Below are positions 24,407 to 33,231 of a DNA stretch of 64,000 nt, piece after piece. The notes beneath the pieces are model-generated. The model searched no databases and was not told the DNA's origin. It saw only the letters and a program-made list of their open reading frames with translations. Within the stretch, counting starts at the first letter, position 1, and the number at the start of each line of letters is the position of its first letter. Source of the DNA: Viridibacillus arenosi (GTDB lineage Bacteria > Bacillota > Bacilli > Bacillales_A > Planococcaceae); the NCBI RefSeq assembly GCF_001955655.1, contig NZ_MSPW01000005.1, positions 1-64,000 of the forward strand. Direction: 5' to 3'. The translations under genes and the position numbers were made by a program.

Positions 24407-25978
24407 TCAACATTTAATTTTTCTGTATTCCTTATACTTACTATACCATTTCTTAAAGCGTTCCCATGCTTCATCAAAGTCAGGTTGGATGATTGAAATT
24501 TGCACCCATCCACGCTCTTTTAAATACGTACTTTCATAGTGTAAATGGAAACCATTCATCGCTGCAGCATCTGCCATACTCGTTAAAGATTCGTCTGCTT
24601 TCAATGTGACGATCATTGGATAGCCTTCAGTTGTTAAGAAAGTAAAGTCGCCATCTGTAGCTGCCTGTTGTAATTTTTTATATCGTGTTTGCAATAAATC
24701 GTAGCGATTTCCTTCAGTATAGGCTAATAGCGCGTTGTTAAAACTCTCCATCAACTGCGCTGGATAAGTAAATGGAATATTATGATTAGAATAATTGCCT
24801 AAATCAATATACGATGGAAGTTGCTCATTTTTTGCAATAACATGATTTGAAAATACTACGGCTATACCACTCATTGTGCCGACTGCTTTACCACTAACCG
24901 CTGTTGCTATAAATACCTTCTCCATTGAAAAGCGATATGTTCCAAAAGAACTTACACAATCCGTACAAAGTTTCACATTATATATCTCGCATAAACTTTG
25001 TACCATCTCTAGATTATTTAACATTCCAGTAGATGTTTCACCATGAGCCATTAACAGCCACTCAAAATCAGACTGTTTTAAAATACTATCTAATTCTGCT
25101 TCGTTAAAAGATTGGCCCCAATCATAACGTAGCCAATCATGTTCTAAATGCCAACGCTCTGCTTGCTTTTGCAAGCGCTCACCAAAGGCACCGTTTGTAA
25201 CAATCAATCCTCTTCCAGAGAGTTTAGTAAGCTGCGCAATCATTGCCTCATTCGCCAATGTGCCACTTCCTAACAGCAAGTGTGCATAACGCGCTCCGCT
25301 AAGTACTTCCAGTTTACTTCGCACCTGTCCGATTGTTCTAGAAAAAGAATAGGAACGATGTGATACAGGCGTTTTTAGTAAGGGTGCTTGAATGTCCTCT
25401 GTCAGTTGGACTGGCCCTGGATAAAAGGAGTAACGTCGTTGTTTAAAACGACCTGCTAACGATTTCTCATAGCGCTCTGTCGTTAATACCATCGGGATAA
25501 ATTTTGCATCATCTGTCCCAACTGGCTCTGAAAATGCCTCAAAACCCATTTGCATATACAATTTTTCTTCGCGTACAGTACCAGAGATAACTGCAGCGCC
25601 ATAGCCATTTTCATAAGCATAGTCGATTAGAGCTCGTGTCAGCATAAAAAAGACACGTCCATTACGATGCTCCTTCTTAACAGCTAACAATCGTACCTCA
25701 CAAAGCTTCCCTAATAAAGCATCTGCAGGTAATAACTTTTCCACTGGACCAATCTTTTTATCTAAAGAGAAAGGTCGAATATCTCGAAAAGCAACCATAC
25801 CAACGAGCTCTTCATCCTTCAATACAATTAAGTACATATTTTCATGATGAAAAGCATCCACTCGTCGACCGCTAGGGTTTGGCTCATGCTGAGGGATTTC
25901 TTCTACAAATGTTTCGTAGTTAAGTTTGGCGATTTCATCAAATTCATGTTCTGTTTGCGCAATTTTACACCAATACAT
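24407..25978 (-). CDS. Fused GNAT acetyltransferase and class V aminotransferase
   Basis: A 523-aa two-domain protein. Residues 1-170 are a GNAT-like N-acyltransferase domain (LLAVKKEHRNGRVFFMLTRAL, ISGTVREEKLYMQMGFE). Residues about 184-515 are a fold-type I PLP enzyme of the class V group (alanine-glyoxylate/serine-pyruvate aminotransferase, PhnW and hydrogenase SHMT-like small-subunit relatives): FYPGPVQLTEDI, HGETSTG at 312-318, PLP-binding D340 in CTDCVSS and Schiff-base lysine K364 in VSGKAVGTMSG. Both parts look intact. AAGGGGC precedes the ATG. The substrate is unknown; the fusion suggests transamination and acylation on one metabolite or its precursor. Monocistronic. Confidence 0.82.
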   Translation of the reverse strand: MYWCKIAQTEHEFDEIAKLNYETFVEEIPQHEPNPSGRRVDAFHHENMYLIVLKDEELVGMVAFRDIRPFSLDKKIGPVEKLLPADALLGKLCEVRLLAVKKEHRNGRVFFMLTRALIDYAYENGYGAAVISGTVREEKLYMQMGFEAFSEPVGTDDAKFIPMVLTTERYEKSLAGRFKQRRYSFYPGPVQLTEDIQAPLLKTPVSHRSYSFSRTIGQVRSKLEVLSGARYAHLLLGSGTLANEAMIAQLTKLSGRGLIVTNGAFGERLQKQAERWHLEHDWLRYDWGQSFNEAELDSILKQSDFEWLLMAHGETSTGMLNNLEMVQSLCEIYNVKLCTDCVSSFGTYRFSMEKVFIATAVSGKAVGTMSGIAVVFSNHVIAKNEQLPSYIDLGNYSNHNIPFTYPAQLMESFNNALLAYTEGNRYDLLQTRYKKLQQAATDGDFTFLTTEGYPMIVTLKADESLTSMADAAAMNGFHLHYESTYLKERGWVQISIIQPDFDEAWERFKKWYSKYKEYRKIKC

Positions 25979-26132
25979 AGAAAAGCCCCTTTAACGTTTT
26001 ACTATAATAACGAAATGTTTAAATAGAAGTTTCCATATTAATACTATCAATTACAAAACAGGAATATTTTCTACTACTTTCATTTTATAGCTAAATGGCT
26101 ACGAAAAAAAGGAGGTAATTCCCCATTTTGTA

Positions 26133-27131
26133 TTATTGTGCAATTAATTCGAAGTCACCTGAATTTGTTCGGGATTTCACGATCGGGTTTCCGTTACCGA
26201 TTTCGCCCATAATTCGATGTTCTTTTTTCTCTTTAAAAGTCATACCAGAATATATAACTGTCGCATCTCCTGAATCACTCATGAAATCTACACTTAAATT
26301 ATCTGCCTTGTTTTTCAATATTACTGCTGTATCTCCACTTGCAGTACTAAGCGTTATATTTTCATTCAATGCATTCACTAAAATTGCAATATCACCAGAG
26401 CTAGTTTTAGCTGTAATATCCCCAGATAAATAATCCGCTGCTATCTCTCCCGATGTACTATTCATTACTATGCTCTTTGCTTTTACATCCTGTGTGCCTA
26501 TATCTCCACTAGATGTCGTTAATTTCGCTTCACCATCTACGATAATGCTTTGACCTGTAATATCTCCTGAAGTTGCATCCATTAAAACTTTCTTCGCTTG
26601 CATATCTCGAACGCTTATATCCCCACTAGAAGTAGTTAATTCTATGTCACCATCTACAGCAATATTATTCCCAGCAATATCACCTGAAGCGGTATGAATA
26701 GCTAACCCTTTTGTAGCAATATCTATAAACGCTACATCACCTGAAGAAGTATTCACTGATATTTTTTCATACGTAGCTTTAGGCAATGCTACTTTTAATT
26801 GGACTGACCCTCTATTAAAACTAAAAAATGAGAATGATCTTTTAAATTTCGCTTCAGCTACAATAGTGCGATCAGTTTTCTTTACATCTAAAGAAGCTTT
26901 CTTTGCCAAATTAGGATTTGCTTTCCCTGATATAGTGAAAACCGCTTTGTCCCCTTTACTTTCAACGACTTCAATGTCAATCGACGAGCTTAATAACTCA
27001 ATCGCCTCTATATCTGTTACGTCAATCTCTTCCTCGATAATCGCATTTTTCATTTTCAATCCAGTAAAGTAATAAAAGCCACAAACTATAATTATTGCTA
27101 TTAAGAATATACTTATCAATACTTTCTTCAT
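26133..27131 (-). CDS. DUF4097-family beta-helix repeat membrane protein
   Basis: A 332-aa protein with one N-terminal transmembrane anchor (residues 5-24) and an extracellular repeat region. The motif SSGD/TSGD occurs about nine times at 19-21-residue intervals from residue 125 on (NTSSGDVAF, HTASGDIAG, TTSSGDISV, DATSGDITG and so on), the hallmark of DUF4097 right-handed beta-helix proteins. Many family members accompany two-component systems or PspC-type regulators; none lies beside this gene. It is flanked by unrelated genes and no clear terminator follows it. Function unknown; cell-envelope role inferred from the anchor. Confidence 0.85.
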   Translation of the reverse strand: MKKVLISIFLIAIIIVCGFYYFTGLKMKNAIIEEEIDVTDIEAIELLSSSIDIEVVESKGDKAVFTISGKANPNLAKKASLDVKKTDRTIVAEAKFKRSFSFFSFNRGSVQLKVALPKATYEKISVNTSSGDVAFIDIATKGLAIHTASGDIAGNNIAVDGDIELTTSSGDISVRDMQAKKVLMDATSGDITGQSIIVDGEAKLTTSSGDIGTQDVKAKSIVMNSTSGEIAADYLSGDITAKTSSGDIAILVNALNENITLSTASGDTAVILKNKADNLSVDFMSDSGDATVIYSGMTFKEKKEHRIMGEIGNGNPIVKSRTNSGDFELIAQ

Positions 27132-27221
27132 TACAGCACCTCTTTCCTTTATTTTACTATATCAAAAAGAAAGATATACCATATCCGACCAGAGACGTAT
27201 TTAAAAAAGGACGCTAGATGT

Positions 27222-27257
27222 AAAAAAAGCCTACTCTAAGTAATACTAGAGCAAGCT
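27222..27257 (-). terminator. Terminator after tcyP
   Basis: Minus-strand hairpin AGCTTGCTCTA/TAGAGTAGGCT with two mismatches followed by seven Ts. Confidence 0.75.
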
Positions 27258-27270
27258 TTCATTAAGTACA

Positions 27271-28662
27271 TTAAATTTCAGTTAGTTCTTGTGATGTTTC
27301 AGTGTTATAAACATCTTTATCTAATTCACCTGTCACACGTGCAGTTGCAACACCTGCAGTCATTGAACCATTTACATTTAACGCTGTACGTCCCATATCA
27401 ATTAAAGGCTCAACAGAAATTAAAACACCTGCAAGGGCTACTGGTAAATTCATCGCTGATAGGACAAGGATTGCAGCGAACGTTGCACCACCGCCAACAC
27501 CTGCCACACCAAATGAGCTAACTGCCACTACTGCAATCAATGTTAAAATGAATGATGGCTCTAGTGGGTTAATTCCAACACTTGGTGCGATCATAACAGC
27601 AAGCATAGCTGGATAAATACCTGCACACCCATTTTGACCAATTGACAAACCAAACGAACCTGAGAAGTTTGCAATCCCCTCTGAAACACCTAAACGATTT
27701 GTCTGCGTTTGAATATTAAGTGGTAATGCACCTGCACTTGATCTTGAAGTGAAGGCAAATAACAATGTCGGCGCCACTTTTTTTACATAAGTGATTGGAT
27801 TTAAACCTGACGCAGTTACAATCAATAAATGAACAATGAACATAACGAATAACGCTACATATGAAGCGATAACGAATTTACCCATATTGTAGATTGCACT
27901 AAAATCTGATGTTGCAACAGTTGCTGCCATAATTGCCAAAATACCGAATGGAGTTAAACGTAAAACGATTTTCACAACACCCATTACTAGAGCATAAATT
28001 GCATCAATCCCAACTTTTATTGTATCAGCTGTCTTTTCGTCTTGACGCTTAACTGCTAAATAAGCAAACCCTAGAAACGCTGCGAAAATAACAACTGCAA
28101 TTGTTGAAGAAGAACGTGCACCTGTTAGATCTAAAAATGGATTAGCAGGCAGTAAATCGATAATTTGTTGTGGTAATGTTTTTTCACTTATATCAGCTGA
28201 TTTTGCAGCAATATCTTCACCACGTTGCATTTCCGCATCACCTTGTACAATTTGCGATGCATCCAATTGAAAACCTACTGCTGAAGTAATGCCAACTGCC
28301 GCAGCAATTGCCGTTGTACCAACTAAGATGAATAAAATAAGTGCAGCCATTTTACCAAAGTTTTTGCCGATAATCACTTTCGTAAACGCTGAAAGTATTG
28401 AGATAAACACTAATGGCATTGCTACCATTTGAAGTAATTTTACATATCCCGAGCCAATAATACTAAACCATCCAACGGAATCCACTAATACTTGTGCGTC
28501 AACGCCATACGCAAAATGTAAGATTAAACCGTATGCAATCCCTAAACCTAGTCCAGCAAATACCCGCTTTGAAAATGATATATGTTTGCGGTGCATAATA
28601 ACTAATAAACCAATGAGTAATACAAGTACTACAACATTGAGTAATGTCAATAAAGTATCCAT
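27271..28662 (-). CDS. tcyP: L-cystine/cation symporter TcyP (DAACS family)
   Basis: A 463-aa dicarboxylate/amino acid:cation symporter with about eight transmembrane segments and two hairpin loops. Family motifs: TSRSSAGALPLNIQTQ in the first hairpin region, and NGCAGIYPAML and GVAGVGGGATFAAI further on. Its N terminus and length match B. subtilis TcyP (sodium-cystine symporter) rather than the glutamate transporters. A sigma-A promoter lies about 50-75 bases upstream. It stands alone, divergent from cardiolipin synthase. Confidence 0.92.
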   Translation of the reverse strand: MDTLLTLLNVVVLVLLIGLLVIMHRKHISFSKRVFAGLGLGIAYGLILHFAYGVDAQVLVDSVGWFSIIGSGYVKLLQMVAMPLVFISILSAFTKVIIGKNFGKMAALILFILVGTTAIAAAVGITSAVGFQLDASQIVQGDAEMQRGEDIAAKSADISEKTLPQQIIDLLPANPFLDLTGARSSSTIAVVIFAAFLGFAYLAVKRQDEKTADTIKVGIDAIYALVMGVVKIVLRLTPFGILAIMAATVATSDFSAIYNMGKFVIASYVALFVMFIVHLLIVTASGLNPITYVKKVAPTLLFAFTSRSSAGALPLNIQTQTNRLGVSEGIANFSGSFGLSIGQNGCAGIYPAMLAVMIAPSVGINPLEPSFILTLIAVVAVSSFGVAGVGGGATFAAILVLSAMNLPVALAGVLISVEPLIDMGRTALNVNGSMTAGVATARVTGELDKDVYNTETSQELTEI

Positions 28663-28709
28663 AGTAAATCCTCCTAATAAAGAACAACATAATGATAAAT
28701 ATATAGAAT

Positions 28710-28738
28710 ACCATAAACCATTAATACCTATTGGTCAA
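28710..28738 (-). promoter_or_regulatory. Promoter of tcyP
   Basis: Minus strand: TTGACC (28738-28733), 17 bases, TATGGT (28715-28710). In Bacillus this gene is under CymR, but I could not fit the CymR consensus here convincingly. Confidence 0.65.
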
Positions 28739-28838
28739 GTAGGTTTTAAAGAAACTTATAGATGGACTTTATATTCTTCTTTCTTGTAGATTTATAAGAT
28801 ATACTAAAGAAAAGAAATAATGGAAGAAGGTGTAGCGT

Positions 28839-30293
28839 ATGGTTGTAACATTCTTTTCATTTATGGTATCCCTCATCTTATCGTTGAACATCTTATTAGC
28901 AATCCCCATTATATTTTTAGAACGACGTGAGCCTTCCTCAACGTGGGCTTGGATATTAGTCCTTTTCTTCTTCCCGGTAGGCGGTTTCATACTTTATTTA
29001 TTATTAGGTCGAAAATTACGTAAAAAGCACCTTTTCCGTTGGGAAGGTCGCAAGAAAATTGGGATTGAAAAACTAATCGATTATCAAATGGAGGCAATTG
29101 AAGATGATACCTTTGAATATCGTTTAGATGATGCAGCTCATTATAAAGACCTTATTTATATGCACCTAAGTACAAATCATGCTGTGCTAACACAAGATAA
29201 CTCTGTGAGGATTTATTCTGATGGTGCTGAAAAATTTAAAGCTTTGCTAAAAGATATTGAAACCGCAAAAGACCATATCCATATTCAATACTATATTTTC
29301 AAAATGGATAACTTGGGAAGACATATCTACAATGAGTTAATAAAAAAAGCAAAGCAAGGGATACAAGTAAGAGTATTATATGATGAAATGGGTTCTAGAG
29401 GAGTACACAAGCGGCATTTCAAGGATTTGATAGAGGCCGGTGGTGAGGTGGAAGTATTTTTCCCATCAATTTTACCTCTCATTAACCCCCGTTTGAATTA
29501 CCGAAATCATCGCAAGCTTGTTATAGTTGATGGTCGAACAGGATACATCGGTGGATTTAATGTCGGTGACGAATATCTTGGATTAAACAAAAAATTCGGC
29601 TACTGGCGTGACACACATTTACGTATAGAGGGAAGTTCTGTACATCCACTTCAAACTCGCTTCATTTTAGACTGGAATCAAGCATCTGATAATCAGGATA
29701 TTGAATATTCCGATCGATACTTCCCTACTTTTTCCCGTAAAGGTGAAGTTGGTTTGCAAATAGTTTCTAGTGGACCTGATTCAGAATGGGAACAAATTAA
29801 AATCGGCTATGTAAAACTAATTGGTATGGCTAAGAAGTACGTTTATATTCAAACACCATATTTCATTCCTGATGATAGTTTTATGGATGCAGTGAGAATT
29901 GCTTGTTTATCAGGAATTGATGTGCGTATTATGATTCCTAACAAACCTGATCATATGTTTGTTTACTGGGCAACCTATTCATATATTGGTCAACTCATTA
30001 AAGCTGGGGCTAAAATCTATATTTATGAAAATGGCTTCTTGCATTCAAAAATGATCGTCATCGATGATGAAGCCTCTACAGTAGGTACGGCTAATATTGA
30101 CTTCCGTAGCTTTAAATTGAATTTTGAAGTGAATGCATTTATCTATGATCGAGAAACTTCCCATCAATTAGCAGAACTGTTTGAGCAAGATATGCAGTTA
30201 AGTACCGAATTAACACCCGAAAAATACGCTAATCGCTCTCGAATGATTAAAATGAAAGAATCAATATCTCGGTTGCTATCACCAATTTTATAA
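28839..30293 (+). CDS. cls: Cardiolipin synthase
   Basis: A 484-aa phospholipase-D superfamily membrane enzyme that condenses two phosphatidylglycerols into cardiolipin. Two N-terminal transmembrane helices (residues 3-25 and 35-57) precede two HKD motifs: H224-x-K226 with D231 (NHRKLVIVDG) and H402-x-K404 with D409 (HSKMIVIDD). Length is typical of ClsA. Start ATG with GAAGGTG upstream. Single gene with its own terminator. Confidence 0.96.
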   Translation: MVVTFFSFMVSLILSLNILLAIPIIFLERREPSSTWAWILVLFFFPVGGFILYLLLGRKLRKKHLFRWEGRKKIGIEKLIDYQMEAIEDDTFEYRLDDAAHYKDLIYMHLSTNHAVLTQDNSVRIYSDGAEKFKALLKDIETAKDHIHIQYYIFKMDNLGRHIYNELIKKAKQGIQVRVLYDEMGSRGVHKRHFKDLIEAGGEVEVFFPSILPLINPRLNYRNHRKLVIVDGRTGYIGGFNVGDEYLGLNKKFGYWRDTHLRIEGSSVHPLQTRFILDWNQASDNQDIEYSDRYFPTFSRKGEVGLQIVSSGPDSEWEQIKIGYVKLIGMAKKYVYIQTPYFIPDDSFMDAVRIACLSGIDVRIMIPNKPDHMFVYWATYSYIGQLIKAGAKIYIYENGFLHSKMIVIDDEASTVGTANIDFRSFKLNFEVNAFIYDRETSHQLAELFEQDMQLSTELTPEKYANRSRMIKMKESISRLLSPIL

Positions 30294-30298
30294 ACAAT

Positions 30299-30331
30299 AA
30301 AAGCCTTCTGAATTTATGTTCAGAAGGCTTT
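30299..30331. terminator. Bidirectional terminator between cls and the carboxypeptidase gene
   Basis: AAAGCCTTCTGAA-tttatg-TTCAGAAGGCTTT, a 13-base stem with A and T tracts. Confidence 0.88.
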
Positions 30332-30347
30332 CCTAATATATAGTATT

Positions 30348-31121
30348 TTATTTTTCGATTTCTAAGTATTCTTCTAATGTACTTTTATTATTATAGATAT
30401 CTTTAGCAATATCTTTACCTACGTAACGGAAATGCCATGATTCATGCATATAACCTGTGACATTTTCTTTTCCTTTGGGATAGCGCATGATGAAACCATA
30501 TTTATGGGCATTTTTTGCAAGCCATTTCCCTGCTTCAGTTTTCCCAAAACCTTCATCTGCAAAAAACTGTTCACTTCCTACCTCACCGATATCAAAAGCT
30601 AACCCTGTTTGATGTTCAGAATAACCCGGACGAGCACTATATGTATCTGCTGCTTCTTTGCCATCCCTATTTACATAATTCGCATACAACTCAACTTGAC
30701 GATCATAAGAACGATAAGTACTAAAAGCATTAAAAGTATATCCTTCAAGAATTCCTGCAGCATTTAATTCTTCAAAAGCTGCACGTGCTTCAGGATCTTC
30801 ACCTGGAGCAAAATCAGCAGGTAAAGGATACCTTTTACTTGCGATTAACAGATCGCTTATATACGTTGCTTCTTTAGGAAGTTCTTGTCCAACAATATAT
30901 CCACCAGCATCACGTACTACTTCTTGCTCATTTTTTTTTGGATTTTGCGTTTCTAAACTCTCTTTAGAATCCACATCCTCTTGGAATGTTTCAGTTGTTT
31001 TTGATGATTGTTCATCCTTATTTTCAGCATCTTTATTCCCACAACCTGACATTATTAGCGCAAAAACCGCAAATGAAGCCATCATCTTAAATGGAAATTC
31101 GATATGGTTATTTTTACTCAT
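30348..31121 (-). CDS. D-alanyl-D-alanine/L,D-carboxypeptidase lipoprotein (VanY/LdcB, M15B)
   Basis: A 257-aa lipoprotein with lipobox IMSGC (C27), an acidic serine-rich linker (to about residue 75) and an M15B zinc peptidase domain. Zinc-binding and catalytic motifs: SEHQTGLAFDIG and, near the C terminus, ESWHFRYVG. It trims the terminal D-alanine of peptidoglycan stem peptides outside the cell. The start is uncertain: ATG at 31121 (MSKNNHIEF) has only a distant AAGGATAGG; a methionine 12 residues later would still give the signal peptide. Convergent with cls. Confidence 0.88.
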   Translation of the reverse strand: MSKNNHIEFPFKMMASFAVFALIMSGCGNKDAENKDEQSSKTTETFQEDVDSKESLETQNPKKNEQEVVRDAGGYIVGQELPKEATYISDLLIASKRYPLPADFAPGEDPEARAAFEELNAAGILEGYTFNAFSTYRSYDRQVELYANYVNRDGKEAADTYSARPGYSEHQTGLAFDIGEVGSEQFFADEGFGKTEAGKWLAKNAHKYGFIMRYPKGKENVTGYMHESWHFRYVGKDIAKDIYNNKSTLEEYLEIEK

Positions 31122-31245
31122 TACAAATCGATACCTATCCTTCTTTTGTATATTTCCTATCATTTATTAGTAATTCTAATGAATCACCAATTACCAATTC
31201 TCTTTTATATAGACGCTATGTAAGCTTTAATGTTTCATTTAACAA

Positions 31246-31279
31246 TAAAAACGATATCTAGCAATCGCAAGATACCGTT
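31246..31279 (-). terminator. Terminator after the 81-aa membrane gene
   Basis: Minus-strand hairpin ACGGTATCT/AGATATCGT followed by a T tract. Confidence 0.78.
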
Positions 31280-31290
31280 TCATAGTAAGG

Positions 31291-31536
31291 TTACATGAAG
31301 TTAACTACTAAAATCGCTAACGTAGCTACACCGAAGAAAATAGACATTCCTCTCATCCATTTAGCCTCTTTTTCAAAACCTTTTTCCTTAAAATCTTTTG
31401 CTCTAAATGCATTTGTCACCGTGAACATTAATGTCATGAACAGTATAGCCACATTAAAATTCTGTTTAATGATGAAATATAGCGCCAGTAAACTTGTAAT
31501 GACAACAAGCACACCCGTAATATGTTTTGCTTTCAA
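31291..31536 (-). CDS. Small 81-aa membrane protein
   Basis: An 81-aa protein with three hydrophobic segments (residues 6-24, 28-45 and 61-80) and a charged loop RAKDFKEKGFEKEAKWMRG. The TTG at 31536 (MKAKHITGVL) is the likely start because GGAGG lies 7 bases upstream. It follows yidC by 52 bases, but the yidC terminator lies in that gap and its T tract runs straight into the ribosome site. No function recognised; placement suggests coupling of its expression to yidC read-through. Confidence 0.72.
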   Translation of the reverse strand: MKAKHITGVLVVITSLLALYFIIKQNFNVAILFMTLMFTVTNAFRAKDFKEKGFEKEAKWMRGMSIFFGVATLAILVVNFM

Positions 31537-31550
31537 AGTGTTTTCCTCCA

Positions 31551-31578
31551 AAAAAATCGGGACACTATCTGCCCCGAT
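31551..31578 (-). terminator. Terminator or attenuator between yidC and the 81-aa gene
   Basis: Minus-strand hairpin ATCGGG-gcagatagtgt-CCCGAT followed by seven Ts, then directly GGAGG, the ribosome site of the next gene. Confidence 0.75.
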
Positions 31579-31588
31579 CACTGTATTA

Positions 31589-32362
31589 CTATTCTGCTGT
31601 TTTTTCCGGATGTTGCGAATAGAACTTACGACCAAGATATGTTTGGAATATTAAAATCGCACCGCTGACAGACCAATAAAGTGGTAATGCTGCCATACTA
31701 GAGAATGAGATGAACATAATCATAATTGGTGAAATATACATCATCAATTTCATTTGCGACTTTTGCTGTTCAGGAACAGTCCATAATGATACTTGTGCTT
31801 GAACGAAATAAATCACACCAGCAACTAATGTCATAATAATATCCGGTGAACCTAAGCTAAACCATAAGAATTTATGGGCTTGAACCTCAGTTGAATAAAG
31901 GATTGCATAATAAAGACCCATGATAATTGGCATTTGTATCACTACTGGTAAACAACCCATATTCAATGGATTGACTCCATGTTTACGATATAGACCCATC
32001 ATTTCTTGTTGCAATGCCATTTGTTCTTCTTTTGTTTTTGCTGCTTTTAATTTCTTTTGGATATCATCCATTTCAGGTTTTAACTTATCCATTTTCGTCT
32101 TCATACCTTGTTGATGCTTATAGTTTTTAAGCATAAACGGCATTAAGATAAGTCGAATAAGAACCGTAATTAAGATGATTGCCAATCCGTAACTATCTGT
32201 AAATAACGTATTTCCAAAGAAATCTAAAACAAATTCCATTGGTTTTACGAACAAACTATAAAAAAAGCCTTCTTGGTTTTTCACTGAATCACAACCAGCT
32301 AGCACAAATGGCACTAAACCAAGCATTGAGAGTAACCCAAGTTTCTTCTTCAATTTTCTCAC
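31589..32362 (-). CDS. yidC: Membrane protein insertase YidC (SpoIIIJ/YqjG type)
   Basis: A 257-aa YidC/Oxa1/Alb3 protein that inserts proteins in the membrane. Signal peptide with lipobox FVLAGC (C24), then five hydrophobic segments; the conserved TM1 region is LIRLILMPFMLKNYKHQ with the hydrophilic-groove arginine, followed by the charged coiled-coil loop (KLKPEMDDIQKKLKAAKTKEEQ) and PVVIQMPIIMGLYYAI. It is not next to rnpA/jag, so it is likely the second, YqjG-type paralogue. No MifM-like upstream peptide gene is visible. Confidence 0.92.
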   Translation of the reverse strand: MRKLKKKLGLLSMLGLVPFVLAGCDSVKNQEGFFYSLFVKPMEFVLDFFGNTLFTDSYGLAIILITVLIRLILMPFMLKNYKHQQGMKTKMDKLKPEMDDIQKKLKAAKTKEEQMALQQEMMGLYRKHGVNPLNMGCLPVVIQMPIIMGLYYAILYSTEVQAHKFLWFSLGSPDIIMTLVAGVIYFVQAQVSLWTVPEQQKSQMKLMMYISPIMIMFISFSSMAALPLYWSVSGAILIFQTYLGRKFYSQHPEKTAE

Positions 32363-32386
32363 CTACAATTTCTCAAACTATAGTGA

Positions 32387-32416
32387 AGTATACCTTAAAT
32401 ATATAGTACTTTTCAA
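32387..32416 (-). promoter_or_regulatory. Promoter of yidC
   Basis: Minus strand: TTGAAA (32416-32411), 18 bases, TATACT (32392-32387), about 25 bases before the yidC start. Confidence 0.65.
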
Positions 32417-32445
32417 ATCAAAGAAGAAGTAAACTATCATTATTT

Positions 32446-33231
32446 TCAAATATTTCGGTCTGGCAGTTGGAAACGAAAGTATTCATGATTTGGTTGATCT
32501 CTAAAGTGCTTAGGAGTCAGCCCCACATACTTCTTGAAAATACGTGTATAGTAGCTCTGGTTACAGAAGTGAAATTGCTCTGAAATATCTGAAATACTTT
32601 TATTTGTATGCCTTAAATAATACTGCGATTCCTCTACACGTCTTACGTTCAAATACTCTACCAATGTAATTCCCACATGCTCCTTAAAGATACGCGACAG
32701 ATGGCTTGTACTAATTGTAAAGTACAAAGCAATATCTTCTACTGATAAGTCTGTCTCCACCTCATCATCGATAAACATAATGACTTTATTGACGGTTTGA
32801 TGCTTGTAAGAAGGTTGTTTTCTTTCAGAAATCACATAAATATAGAACTCTATTAAATCATCCGCAAACTGCAAAAATTCTGCATCATTCATACGTTGAT
32901 CAATCATCTCAACGCAAGCGGCGTTAAAGGCAAATGCCTTTTTAGATGGTGCCTGGTTTTCAATAAGCCTTCTGGTAACAACTGATGAAAGTACAACAAA
33001 ATAATGCCTGATTGCTCTGAAAAAATGCTTCCCAGACCGCTCTGATAGTATATCGATTAGACGACGCAAAGATTCCTTAGAAGCTTCAGCCTCTAATTGA
33101 TAAATCTCTCTCAACAATTGGGATTCAATTTCAAAAAATCTTTCAATACCCTCATAACGGTTCATCGTTTCAATCTCTTGGAAATACCTCTTTGAAATAG
33201 CTTCTGAAATAGAATATTGGTGTTGTAGCAT
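32446..33231 (-). CDS. AraC-family transcriptional regulator
   Basis: A 261-aa protein. The C-terminal ~100 residues are an AraC/XylS double helix-turn-helix (DLSVEDIALYFTISTSHLSRIFKEHVGITLVEYLNVRRVEES and ISDISEQFHFCNQSYYTRIFKKYVGLTPKHFR). The N-terminal 150 residues are helical and I do not recognise a ligand-binding fold in them. Start ATG with GGGGAG upstream. Neighbours (yidC, LytTR regulator) do not reveal the target. Divergent from the LytTR gene across a 424-base spacer. Confidence 0.85.
   Translation of the reverse strand: MLQHQYSISEAISKRYFQEIETMNRYEGIERFFEIESQLLREIYQLEAEASKESLRRLIDILSERSGKHFFRAIRHYFVVLSSVVTRRLIENQAPSKKAFAFNAACVEMIDQRMNDAEFLQFADDLIEFYIYVISERKQPSYKHQTVNKVIMFIDDEVETDLSVEDIALYFTISTSHLSRIFKEHVGITLVEYLNVRRVEESQYYLRHTNKSISDISEQFHFCNQSYYTRIFKKYVGLTPKHFRDQPNHEYFRFQLPDRNI

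Noticed and set aside
26109-26433. AAAGGAGGT followed by a rightward 101-codon frame antisense to the DUF4097 gene
   Set aside because: The frame is antisense to the repeat region, which keeps it open; the start would be a TTG about 12 bases from the ribosome-like site and the product looks like a mirror of the repeats. The DUF4097 frame is clearly the real gene.
28700-28740. CymR box at the tcyP promoter
   Set aside because: Expected from biology, but the consensus could not be aligned without several mismatches; only the sigma-A promoter is reported.
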